A stretch of DNA of 64,000 nt from the NCBI RefSeq assembly GCF_001298265.1, contig NZ_LGSZ01000010.1:1-64000 (forward strand), read 5' to 3'. Shown here one piece after another: positions 1 to 7,621 of the stretch (the stretch's first letter is position 1; each line of letters begins with the position of its first letter). Position numbers and translations under genes: made by a program. A model generated the notes under the pieces. That model did not search any database. It was given only the letters and a program-made list of their open reading frames with translations, and was not told where the DNA came from. Source of the stretch: Allobosea vaviloviae. Lineage in GTDB: Bacteria; Pseudomonadota; Alphaproteobacteria; Rhizobiales; Beijerinckiaceae.

Positions 1-297
<297 letters not shown>

Positions 298-1554
298 TTA
301 GGCAGTTCCGCCGGCTTTCGGGCGGCTGGTGCCGGCGGGCTTGAGGGGCAGCGGCAGCGGTGCGACCGGCCGATCGGTGCGGTACTGCCCGCGCGCAATG
401 GCGCCGAACATCAGCACGACCGAGGTGAGCGTCATCAGCCACCAGGGCTGCAAGGTCGCAAAGCCCAGCGCGCTGAGCGCAAAGGCGGTGGTGAAGGCTG
501 CAACGCCGCCGGCCGCCAGCGCGCCGGGCATCCGTCCCGCCGCGCGGATTGCGAAATACAGGCAAAACGAGGCAGCCGCCGCGCCGACGATACCCAGTTC
601 ATACCATGTCTCGAACAGCAGCGTCGTCGGCGTCGGTTGCGGCAGGGCGCCGATCATCCGGCCACGCAGCACCGTATCGAGCCCGTTTCCGGTGATGAGG
701 CGGAAGGGTTCGCGGCTGACGACATCGGCCCAGATCGCCAGCGACTGCGCAAACTCGCTCGACCCCTGCGGAAAGCGCGAGACGATCGGCATCAGCAGGA
801 AAGGCAGAAGCGGCGCGATCAGCATCAGCCCCGCGATGATTGCGGCGATGAGGCGCGAAGCCGTCTCGCGATTAGCGCTGACCGCCCCGAAGGCGATGGC
901 CCCGCAGATCATCGCGACGGCCTCGCCATCCTCGAAACGCGTCAGCGCCAGCAGGCCGACGACGACCGCGAGCCCGACCGCGCTCAGGCCGCGCTCGCGC
1001 GACAAAAGCCAGGCCAGAGCCGGCCAGGCCATGATCAGGATGACGCTGATGCCGCGCTCGACGCTGCTGACCTCGGTGTCGGCATGACGAAGCGCGCTGA
1101 CCACGAGCAGCGCCAGTGCGAAGGCGCCCGCGATGCCGGTGCCCAGCGCTACGAGGTTGAGGTTCGAGGCACGCATGCGCTCCGGCAGCGCCGCATTGCC
1201 GCAAAAGCCGAGCACGACGGCGAGCACGAGATTGCCGGCCTTTTCCGTCGCCGAGGCGGTGAAGGGGCTCCAGACCAGGGACAGGACCGCCCAGCCGGCC
1301 AGGCCGATCAGGATCATGCCCGGCAGGCTTAAAAGCGAGCGCTTCAGCAGCGAGACGAACCCGCCCGGGTCCTCGATCAGGGCCGCGATGATCAGCAGCA
1401 CGACCCCGATCGGCGCCAGCACGACGGCGGCTCGGCGCGAGACCAGCGACGCGATCGGCAGGACGAGCGCCAGCGTGCCGAAGCCGATGCGGCGCAGCAG
1501 CAGGGCCGCGTCGGCGGCGGGGTCGAGCGGGGCCTGGGCGTGACGATGAGGCAT
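298..1554 (-). CDS. O-antigen ligase-like polytopic membrane protein
   Basis: The 418-residue product is almost wholly hydrophobic, with about ten predicted membrane segments starting near residue 15 and a larger polar loop in the C-terminal half. That loop carries a segment reading LITGNGLDTVLRGR followed by a TLLFETWYELGIVG-type stretch, as in the Wzy/O-antigen ligase (Wzy_C) superfamily, which joins or polymerises surface polysaccharide at the periplasmic face. I chose the ATG at 1554 because the upstream in-frame extension is Arg/Ser-rich and unlike a membrane-protein N-terminus. No glycosyltransferase or other polysaccharide gene is nearby, so the substrate is unknown. The fold class is fairly sure, the specific activity is not. 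Confidence 0.7.
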   Translation of the reverse strand: MPHRHAQAPLDPAADAALLLRRIGFGTLALVLPIASLVSRRAAVVLAPIGVVLLIIAALIEDPGGFVSLLKRSLLSLPGMILIGLAGWAVLSLVWSPFTASATEKAGNLVLAVVLGFCGNAALPERMRASNLNLVALGTGIAGAFALALLVVSALRHADTEVSSVERGISVILIMAWPALAWLLSRERGLSAVGLAVVVGLLALTRFEDGEAVAMICGAIAFGAVSANRETASRLIAAIIAGLMLIAPLLPFLLMPIVSRFPQGSSEFAQSLAIWADVVSREPFRLITGNGLDTVLRGRMIGALPQPTPTTLLFETWYELGIVGAAAASFCLYFAIRAAGRMPGALAAGGVAAFTTAFALSALGFATLQPWWLMTLTSVVLMFGAIARGQYRTDRPVAPLPLPLKPAGTSRPKAGGTA

Positions 1555-1604
1555 GGACTGAAAGACCGGACGGGGCTCTCCACCGGAAAACCGCCGGAGT
1601 GAGG

Positions 1605-1617
1605 ACGGTTTTACCGT
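1605..1617. promoter_or_regulatory. short dyad in divergent intergenic region
   Basis: ACGGT-TTT-ACCGT forms a perfect 5-bp inverted repeat between the divergent O-antigen-ligase-like gene and the DUF2478/fdhD operon. It could be an operator or chance; no matching regulator is adjacent. Confidence 0.2.
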
Positions 1618-1767
1618 AACCGGCCGGCGCGGGCGCGACTGTAGGGCGCGCGCAACACTGCGCCGGCATCTCGAAGGGCCTGCCTGCGACGAAAGCACTC
1701 CGGCTGCTGGCAAAAGTCACGCCCAATTCACTTTGCAGGCGCGTCGCTTTCATGGGATGACGGCGTC

Positions 1768-2283
1768 ATGACGCTGTTGGCCGCCATTCCCTACACCTCC
1801 GGGTTCCAGATCGACGGCTTCATGGCCGCTCTCGCGGCGCGCCTGAAGGCGCGCGGCCTGAGGCTGGGCGGCGTCGTGCAGCACAATGACGGTGCCTGCG
1901 AGCAGGGCTGCCTGTCGATGGCGCTGGAGGATCTCGCCAGCGGGCACCGCTTTCCGATCAGCGAGAACCGCGGCGCCGCGTCCAGCGGATGCAGGCTCGA
2001 TGCCAGCGGCCTCGCCGCCGCCGGCGGCGCGCTGACAGCGGCGCTCGCCAGCGGAGCCGACCTCGTCATCGTCAACAAGTTCGGCCGCCAGGAAATGCTG
2101 GGCCAGGGCCTGCGCCAGGAGATCGCTGCGGCGCTTATGGCCGGCGTGCCCCTGCTGATTGCGGTCAGGCTGGATTTCCTGGCCGCCTGGCGCGACTTCG
2201 CTGGCGACGACTGGACCGAGCTCCCCGGCGAGCCGGAGCGGATCGAGGCCTGGGCTCTGTCTCTGGCGCGCGCTGCCGCCTGA
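1768..2283 (+). CDS. DUF2478 family protein, molybdenum/FDH-associated
   Basis: The 171-residue protein matches my recollection of the DUF2478 family. It has an N-terminal hydrophobic strand (LLAAIPYT), a segment with paired cysteines around GACEQGC, a Cys-containing SSGCRLD motif, and a NTPase-like strand ADLVIVNKFGRQE resembling a Walker B/NKxG-type region. The family is known mainly for sitting beside molybdate transport or Mo-enzyme genes, and its biochemical role is undetermined. Here it leads an apparent operon with fdhD 24 bases downstream, then a membrane protein and mobA, which supports a role in Mo-cofactor or formate dehydrogenase maturation. The start ATG at 1768 is the first in frame; its ribosome-binding site is weak. 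Confidence 0.75.
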   Translation: MTLLAAIPYTSGFQIDGFMAALAARLKARGLRLGGVVQHNDGACEQGCLSMALEDLASGHRFPISENRGAASSGCRLDASGLAAAGGALTAALASGADLVIVNKFGRQEMLGQGLRQEIAAALMAGVPLLIAVRLDFLAAWRDFAGDDWTELPGEPERIEAWALSLARAAA

Positions 2284-2307
2284 TCGCCGCCTTCGGGAGC
2301 TGCCATC

Positions 2308-3201
2308 ATGGCGCAGGATATGAGCTTTCTCGACGATTATCTCGTCCGGCCGGACCCGCAGGCGGCCCGCCTGGGCGCGACTGTCTCGGGTATCGACCAG
2401 ACCGGTGCGACCGTCGAGACCCGCGTCGTCACCGAGCGCGCGCTGACGTTGTATCTCAACGCGCAGGAGATCGTCACGATGATGACGATCGGCGACCATC
2501 CCGACGCGCTGGCGCTGGGCTATCTCCTGAACCAGAACATGCTCAAGCGCGGCGATGTCGTCGACGCCGTGGACTATGACGAGGAACTCGAGGTCGTCGT
2601 CGTCCGCACGCCGGAGCGCACCAATTTCGAGGAGAAGCTCAAGAAGAAGACGCTGACCTCCGGCTGCGCGCAAGGCACGGCCTTCGGCGATCTCATGGAG
2701 GCGATCGACGAGATCGAACTGCCGAAGGCGGAGCTTCGGACGAGCTGGCTCTATGCCCTGACCAGGAAGATCAACACCACGCCCTCGCTGTATCTGGAGG
2801 CCGGCGCGATCCATGGCTGCGTGCTCTGCGAGGCCGACAAGCCCTTGGTCTATATGGAGGATGTCGGCCGCCATAACGCCGTCGACAAGGTCGCGGGCTG
2901 GATGTTCCGGCACGATGTCGATCCCGCCCGGATGATCTTCTACACCACCGGCCGGCTGACCTCGGAGATGGTCATCAAGACCGTTCGCATGGGCATCCCC
3001 GTGCTGGTCTCGCGCTCGGGCTTCACCGAATGGGGCGTCGAACTGGCGCGCAAGGCCGGGCTGACCCTGATCGGCCGCGCACGCGGAAAGCGTTTCGTGG
3101 CGCTGGCGGGAGAGGAGAACATCGTCTTCGATCAGGACCCCGACACGGTCGAGGAGGAGGGCGGCAGGAGCCGGCGCAAGGGGGCTGGGGGCGACGAATG
3201 A
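2308..3201 (+). CDS. fdhD: formate dehydrogenase accessory sulfurtransferase FdhD
   Basis: FdhD carries persulfide sulfur from the cysteine desulfurase IscS to the Mo/W-bisMGD cofactor before it is inserted into formate dehydrogenase. The 297-residue length is normal. The diagnostic segment MEDVGRHNAVDK is near residues 188-199, followed by the FYTTGRLTSEMVIK region. In the sulfur-transfer loop (TSGC-AQG, Cys120) the first Cys of the usual CxxC is present but the second position is Gly123; in E. coli the first of the pair (Cys121) is the one I recall as essential. The acidic/basic C-terminal tail is variable. Its stop overlaps the next start as ATGA. The Fdh structural genes lie 11 kb downstream on the same strand. 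Confidence 0.95.
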   Translation: MAQDMSFLDDYLVRPDPQAARLGATVSGIDQTGATVETRVVTERALTLYLNAQEIVTMMTIGDHPDALALGYLLNQNMLKRGDVVDAVDYDEELEVVVVRTPERTNFEEKLKKKTLTSGCAQGTAFGDLMEAIDEIELPKAELRTSWLYALTRKINTTPSLYLEAGAIHGCVLCEADKPLVYMEDVGRHNAVDKVAGWMFRHDVDPARMIFYTTGRLTSEMVIKTVRMGIPVLVSRSGFTEWGVELARKAGLTLIGRARGKRFVALAGEENIVFDQDPDTVEEEGGRSRRKGAGGDE

Positions 3202-3734
3202 GCGGCCTTGTGCCCCGAGCGGATTTGCCGTGTCCCACGCATCTGCTTGATACCGGCGAACAGGCAATCTGGTGGGGTCGGCCTGATCCTTGGCGCTATG
3301 CCATACGCCTATCGTGGTGGAGGCTCACATTAGGTTTCATCATCGCGGTCACGATCGCATTTGTCGTCGGCCGCGCCCTGAAGTTTGAAACCACATACGA
3401 TATGCTGCTGCTCATAGCCCTGCTGGTGGTTGGAGTGGCTTCGATCAGCCTGCCCTTTCGACGCTATGCCGAGGCCAAGATCGTCATCTATCTGCTGACA
3501 GACAAACGAGCTGTCGTCGTCAAGAAATATGCCGAAATGAGCACCCGTCTCGAACGCATTGCCCTCGTCGAATGGCGCGCGGCGGGTCGAAATCTCGGCG
3601 ATGTGCTGTTCATGGATCACGAATTCACCACAGAGAATGGCGAACGTCGTATCGCCCGCGACGGCTTTGTCGGCATCGCCAACTCAAAAGAGATCGCCCA
3701 GGAAATGCGCCGCCTGCAGGCCGCTGCCTCATGA
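3198..3734 (+). CDS. bacterial PH-domain-like membrane protein
   Basis: The 178-residue protein has a short N-terminus with a [12 protein letters not shown] motif, two membrane helices (about residues 44-60 and 68-84), and a soluble C-terminal half containing [12 protein letters not shown] and [10 protein letters not shown] segments. This layout, helices then a beta-rich domain with a TDKRAV-type strand, is that of small bPH/YdbS-like membrane proteins, whose function is generally unknown. It is translationally coupled on both sides: its ATG overlaps the fdhD stop and its stop overlaps the mobA start (ATGA each time). Coupling to two Mo-enzyme maturation genes is notable but does not prove a shared role. 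Confidence 0.65.
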   Translation: MSGLVPRADLPCPTHLLDTGEQAIWWGRPDPWRYAIRLSWWRLTLGFIIAVTIAFVVGRALKFETTYDMLLLIALLVVGVASISLPFRRYAEAKIVIYLLTDKRAVVVKKYAEMSTRLERIALVEWRAAGRNLGDVLFMDHEFTTENGERRIARDGFVGIANSKEIAQEMRRLQAAAS

Positions 3735-4354
3735 TACCCCCAACCCTCGGCCTCCTTCTCGCCGGCGGCCTCGCCCGGCGCATGGGTGGCGGTGACAAGC
3801 CGCTGCGGCTGATTGCGGGGCGCACCATCCTCGCCCATGTCATCGAGCGCCTGGCGCCCCAATGCGAGAGCCTGCTGGTCAACGCCAATGGCGATCCCGC
3901 CCGCTTCGCGGCTTACGGCCTGCCGGTCGTCGCCGACAGCGTGCCGGATTTCGCCGGGCCGCTGGCCGGCATCCTTGCCGGGCTCGACTGGATGGCGGCG
4001 AACCGGCCTGAGCTGGAATGGCTGGTCAGCGTCGCCGCCGACACGCCCTTCATTCCGCATGATCTCGTCGCCCGCCTGCATGCGGCGCGCGAGGCGCAAA
4101 ACGTGCCGCTGGCCTGCGCGGCGTCTGGCGGCTGGACGCATCCTGTGATCGGGCTTTGGCCGGTTCGCTTACGCGAGGCGTTGCGCCACGCCCTGACGGT
4201 GGAGGACGAGCGCAAGATCGACCGCTGGACCGCCCGCCATGGCTGCGCGAGCGCGGAATGGCCGACCGTGCCGGTCGATCCCTTCTTCAACGCGAACAAG
4301 CCCGATGATCTCGCCGAGGCGGAGCGCCTGTCCGCCAGCCTGCCGCCGGCTTGA
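3731..4354 (+). CDS. mobA: molybdenum cofactor guanylyltransferase MobA
   Basis: MobA transfers GMP from GTP to molybdopterin to make the guanine dinucleotide cofactor (MGD) needed by DMSO-reductase-family enzymes such as the formate dehydrogenase encoded downstream. The 207-residue product begins with the nucleotidyltransferase signature [17 protein letters not shown], followed by a [19 protein letters not shown] region and the metal-binding SVAADTPF segment, then a C-terminal [14 protein letters not shown] motif typical of the family. The ATG at 3731 overlaps the preceding stop, and the longer upstream frame lies inside the neighbouring gene. The partner gene mobB and moeA are at 19.4-21.2 kb. 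Confidence 0.95.
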   Translation: MIPPTLGLLLAGGLARRMGGGDKPLRLIAGRTILAHVIERLAPQCESLLVNANGDPARFAAYGLPVVADSVPDFAGPLAGILAGLDWMAANRPELEWLVSVAADTPFIPHDLVARLHAAREAQNVPLACAASGGWTHPVIGLWPVRLREALRHALTVEDERKIDRWTARHGCASAEWPTVPVDPFFNANKPDDLAEAERLSASLPPA

Positions 4355-4424
4355 TCCCGCGCGCGCCCGTCGCTATCTCAGAGATAAGGGCAGGTTATCG
4401 CCGGGAAAAATCTGGGGGAACATC

Positions 4425-4550
4425 ATGAAGTCATTCGTCGTCGCCATCTGCGTCGCCGCCATCCTCGCCTTCAGCGCGAGCGTCGTGCTCAACGATGTCT
4501 TCCAGAAGCCGGTCGAGGTTGCCTTCTCGACGGGTGGCGTCAGGCTCTGA
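4425..4550 (+). CDS. 41-residue single-pass membrane peptide
   Basis: A small frame starts at ATG 4425 after a good ribosome-binding site (GGGGGA ending 6 bases upstream). Its product has a hydrophobic N-terminal helix (about residues 4-23) and a short polar tail ending in a GGVRL sequence, consistent with a one-pass inner-membrane or secreted peptide. I do not recognise a named family. Base composition and codon use match neighbouring genes. It is followed by a palindromic repeat and then the convergent mrp gene. Moderate confidence, resting on start signals and composition only. Confidence 0.5.
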   Translation: MKSFVVAICVAAILAFSASVVLNDVFQKPVEVAFSTGGVRL

Positions 4551-4577
4551 GGTCTCGGCCTTCGGAGATCCGCAGGA

Positions 4578-4688
4578 GTCATCCCGGACAAGCGGCGAAG
4601 CCGCGCCGATCCGGGATCCATTCCTGAACCTCGCCTGCAGCGTTCCGGAATGGATCCCGGGTCTCCGCTCCGCTGCGCCCGGGATGAC
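4578..4688. repeat. palindromic repeat, family A copy 1
   Basis: The element runs from GTCATCCCGG to a CCGGGATGAC-like end and contains inner inverted GGATCCATTCC/GGAATGGATCC arms. Three related copies lie at 42510-42602, 49909-50011 and 56585-56677. It sits between two convergent genes and can fold into a long hairpin, so it may also terminate transcription. Confidence 0.85.
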
Positions 4689-4714
4689 CGTCGCGGGTTT
4701 TCAGACGATAGCCC

Positions 4715-5848
4715 TCACTCAATGACGATGCGCGGCGCAGCCCTGACCGTCCCGCCTGCGAGTGAGGCCATCACCTGCCGCGCGATCGTGAGATAGGCCT
4801 TGGCATGGGCCGAGTCCGGATCGCTGGCGACGATCGGACGCCCCCCATCGGAGGTCTCGCGGATCGACATCGCCAACGGCACCTCGCCGAGGAACGGCAC
4901 GCCCAGCCGTTCCGCCTCGTGCCGCGCGCCGCCATGGGCGAAGATATCCGACCGGTGGCCGCATTCCGGGCAGATGAAATAGCTCATGTTCTCGACGATG
5001 CCGAGGATCGGCACCTCGACCTTCTTGAACATCGCCACGCCGCGCCGCGCATCGAGCAGCGCCAGATCCTGCGGGGTCGAGACGATGACGGCGCCCGCCA
5101 GCGGCGTCTGCTGCGCCATGGTCAGCTGCGCGTCGCCGGTGCCGGGCGGCATGTCGACGACGAGCACGTCGAGCTCGCCCCAGGCGACCTCGCGCAGCAT
5201 CTGGGTGATCGCGGAGATCACCATCGGACCTCGCCAGATCATCGGCGTCTCCTCGTCGATGAGGAAGCCGATCGACATGATCTTCAGCCCATAGGCCTCC
5301 ATCGGCGCCAGCGTCCGGCCCGAGACCAGCCGCGGCTTGCCGGTGATGCCGAAGATCTTCGGCACGGAGGGGCCATAGATGTCGGCGTCGAGCACGCCGA
5401 CCTTGAGGCCGAGCGTCGCCAGCGCCACGGCGAGATTGGCCGTGGTGGTCGACTTGCCGACGCCGCCCTTGCCGGAGGCGACCGCGATGATCTGCTTGAC
5501 GCCGGGAATGCCCGCAGCCTTCGGCGTCGGCCCGCCGGGACCGGCGCCGGGAGAGGACCGCTGCGCCTGTTGGCGCGCCTGCGCGGCGGCGGAGGAGGGC
5601 GCCTTGTCTGCGGTCAGCCCGACCAGCACCTGCGTCACCCCTGGCAGGCCGGAAACGGCGCTCTCGGCCGCCTTGCGCACTGGCTCCATCGCGGCGGCCT
5701 CGGTCGCGTCGATGCCGATCGCGAAGATCACCTTGCCGCCGTCGATCAGGATATCGGTGACGCGGCCGGTGGCGGCGAGCGATTGCCCGCTCGCCGGCAG
5801 CTTCACCAGTTCGAGCGCGCGCAGGATGTCGGCTTGGGTCAGGGCCAT
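4715..5848 (-). CDS. mrp: Mrp/ApbC-type Fe-S cluster carrier P-loop ATPase
   Basis: Mrp (ApbC/Nbp35 family) binds a bridging Fe-S cluster and hands it to apo-proteins using ATP. The 377-residue product has an N-terminal MIP18/DUF59-like domain (about 1-80), a Pro/Gln-rich linker, a deviant Walker A at residues 126-134 (SGKGGVGKS), a DMPPGTGD segment, and the paired cysteines C293-P-E-C296 that ligate the cluster. The ATG at 5848 gives the usual N-terminus; the longer in-frame extension overlaps the tusA-like gene. It follows that gene by 23 bases on the same strand. Fe-S delivery would suit the many Fe-S proteins of the formate dehydrogenase cluster, but Mrp also serves the whole cell. Confidence 0.93.
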   Translation of the reverse strand: MALTQADILRALELVKLPASGQSLAATGRVTDILIDGGKVIFAIGIDATEAAAMEPVRKAAESAVSGLPGVTQVLVGLTADKAPSSAAAQARQQAQRSSPGAGPGGPTPKAAGIPGVKQIIAVASGKGGVGKSTTTANLAVALATLGLKVGVLDADIYGPSVPKIFGITGKPRLVSGRTLAPMEAYGLKIMSIGFLIDEETPMIWRGPMVISAITQMLREVAWGELDVLVVDMPPGTGDAQLTMAQQTPLAGAVIVSTPQDLALLDARRGVAMFKKVEVPILGIVENMSYFICPECGHRSDIFAHGGARHEAERLGVPFLGEVPLAMSIRETSDGGRPIVASDPDSAHAKAYLTIARQVMASLAGGTVRAAPRIVIE

Positions 5849-5871
5849 GATGGCGCCTCCGGTGCTGCGGC

Positions 5872-6132
5872 TCAGGCCGTGGCTGCTTGCGGGGTGGCCT
5901 TGCGGATATGGAAGACGAGCAGGTCGCCCTCCCGGCCATGATGCTCGATCGCGTCTCCGGTCTCGCGCATCAGGTTGGGAATGTCGATCGCCGCCATCGG
6001 ATCGGTGCATTCGACCAACAGCAAGGCGCCGGCCTCGGCGGATTTCAATGCCTTGCGAACGCGCAGCGCGGGCAGGGGGCATTTCAGGCCGCGCAGGTTG
6101 AGCGAGATCGAAGAGGTGAGAAAGGAAGACAT
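5872..6132 (-). CDS. TusA-family sulfurtransferase
   Basis: TusA-like proteins pass persulfide sulfur to tRNA thiolation, molybdenum cofactor or sulfur oxidation pathways. The product is small (86 residues from ATG 6132) and carries the hallmark LRGLKCPLPAL motif, with the sulfur-accepting Cys18 followed by PLP, then the VECTDPMAAIDIPNLM segment and a C-terminal strand. An alternative ATG at 6165 would add 11 residues; neither has a strong ribosome-binding site. It is upstream of mrp in one transcription unit. Its neighbours (mrp, fdhD, mobA) suggest a role in sulfur or Fe-S supply for Mo-enzymes, which is inference. Confidence 0.88.
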   Translation of the reverse strand: MSSFLTSSISLNLRGLKCPLPALRVRKALKSAEAGALLLVECTDPMAAIDIPNLMRETGDAIEHHGREGDLLVFHIRKATPQAATA

Positions 6133-6203
6133 GGGCCGCTTCGGTTCGAGTCCGGTCCGCTTCATATGATGGCTTTTTCGTCTGCGGCAACTGCGCGCTT
6201 TAC

Positions 6204-6226
6204 CCTTCTCCCCTAGGGGGAGAAGG
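6204..6226. repeat. 10-bp perfect hairpin between divergent genes
   Basis: CCTTCTCCCC and GGGGAGAAGG flank a TAG loop, and a GTGACGCCGCGAAGC-type tail follows. It resembles the C-rich/G-rich segments at 246-284 and near 41350, suggesting a further dispersed repeat type. It lies between the divergent tusA-like and WD40-cytochrome genes. Confidence 0.5.
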
Positions 6227-6259
6227 TGACGCCGCGAAGCCGGGTCGGATGAGGGAAGG

Positions 6260-7534
6260 ATGGCTGTGCGGCGTTTATGTTTCCTGCTGGCCCTGGCGCT
6301 GATCTCTCCCGCCCCCGCCCAGGAATTGCGCGGACATGGCGGGCCGGTGCGCGCTGTCGCGGTCTCGGCCGATGGCCGCTTTGCCATGACGGGCTCCTTC
6401 GACCAGTCGGCGATTCTCTGGAGCCTCGCCGATGGCACGGCCGATGCCGTGCTGCGCTTCCATCAGGGCGCGGTGAATGCGGTCGTCGCCGTCCCCGGCC
6501 TCGGATTCGCGACCGGCGCCGAGGATGGCCGCATCGCGCTCTGGCGAGGCGAGGGCGCCGAACCGCTGCGCGTTCTGGAAGGGCATAAGGGGCCGATCGC
6601 GGCGCTCGCCGCATCGCTGGATGGCGGCCTGCTGGCGTCCGCCTCCTGGGACGAGACGGTCCGCGTGACCTCGCTGGCCGACGGCACCGCGCGCGTGCTG
6701 GAAGGCCATAAGGGACCGGTCAACGGCGTCGCTGTCCTGCCGGGCGGGAGCATCGTCAGCGCCGGCTACGACGCGACGCTGCGCATCTGGCCGGTGGATT
6801 CCGGCCCTGAACGCATCATCGCCCTGCCGACGCCGCTCAACGGCGTGGTCGTCGCACCCGATGGCGAAATCGCTGTCGCGGCCGCCGATGGCCGCTTGCG
6901 GCTGTTTGGCCCCGATGGCGAGGCGAGGGGCGAGATCGCGGTCGGCGAGACGCCGCTGATCGCGCTGGCGATCTCCGCGGACGGTGCGACGATCGCGGCC
7001 GGTGGCTTGCGCGGCCAGGTCGCTTTGGTCGACCGCAGGACGCGCGGCATCCGCGCGACGCTGGTCGGGCCGGGCCTGCCGGTCTGGTCGCTCGCCTTCC
7101 TGCCGGATGGCCGGCAGATGCTCTCGGGCGGGGCCGATCGGCTGGTCCGGCGCTGGAACGCGCTCACGGGCGAGCATGTCGGCACGGTCGTGCCGCGCGC
7201 GGGCACGGATGTGCTGGCGGCCTTCCAGGGCGAGCGGGGCGCAGAAATCTACCGCGCCTGCGCCGCCTGCCATACCTTGACGCCCTCCGATGGCAACCGC
7301 GCCGGGCCGACCCTGCACGGCCTCTTCGGCCGCAGGATCGCCAGCGCGCCGGGCTACGCCTATTCCGATGCCTTCAAGGCGATGGACATCGTCTGGACGA
7401 AGGAAACGGTGGCGAAGCTCTTCGAGATCGGCCCCACCGCCTACACGCCGGGCACCAAGATGCCCGAGCAGACCATCGGCAGCGCGCAGGACCGTCAGGC
7501 GCTGGTCGACTGGCTGGAGAAGGTAACGAAATAG
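6260..7534 (+). CDS. WD40 beta-propeller fused to c-type cytochrome
   Basis: The 424-residue protein begins with a Sec signal peptide (about 1-21, cleavage after SPAPA). It then has about seven WD40-type blades (about 24-310), with repeated GH-gap-V-AV--DGR and LASASWDETVRV-like strands, and ends with a class I cytochrome c domain. That domain contains the heme motif C334-A-A-C337-H338 and a GTKM-PEQ segment giving the likely axial Met401. It should be a periplasmic electron carrier or redox partner whose propeller binds another protein. Placement between mrp/tusA and the Fe-S protein of the formate dehydrogenase region is compatible with an electron-acceptor role, but no direct evidence ties it to formate oxidation. 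GAGGGAAGG directly before the ATG supports the start loosely. Confidence 0.9.
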   Translation: MAVRRLCFLLALALISPAPAQELRGHGGPVRAVAVSADGRFAMTGSFDQSAILWSLADGTADAVLRFHQGAVNAVVAVPGLGFATGAEDGRIALWRGEGAEPLRVLEGHKGPIAALAASLDGGLLASASWDETVRVTSLADGTARVLEGHKGPVNGVAVLPGGSIVSAGYDATLRIWPVDSGPERIIALPTPLNGVVVAPDGEIAVAAADGRLRLFGPDGEARGEIAVGETPLIALAISADGATIAAGGLRGQVALVDRRTRGIRATLVGPGLPVWSLAFLPDGRQMLSGGADRLVRRWNALTGEHVGTVVPRAGTDVLAAFQGERGAEIYRACAACHTLTPSDGNRAGPTLHGLFGRRIASAPGYAYSDAFKAMDIVWTKETVAKLFEIGPTAYTPGTKMPEQTIGSAQDRQALVDWLEKVTK

Positions 7535-7536
7535 GC

Positions 7537-7616
7537 GTCATTCTCGGGCTTGACCCGAGAATCTCTTCGACCAGATCGCTGGTGTCAGAGATGCTCGGGT
7601 CAAGCCCGAGCATGAC
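7537..7616. repeat. palindromic repeat, family B copy 1
   Basis: GTCATTCTCGGGCTTGACCC at the left pairs with a GGGTCAAGCCCGAGCATGAC end. It occupies the whole gap between two convergent genes and probably acts as a bidirectional transcription end. A second copy is at 29523-29610. Confidence 0.85.
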
Positions 7617-7621
7617 GTAAG

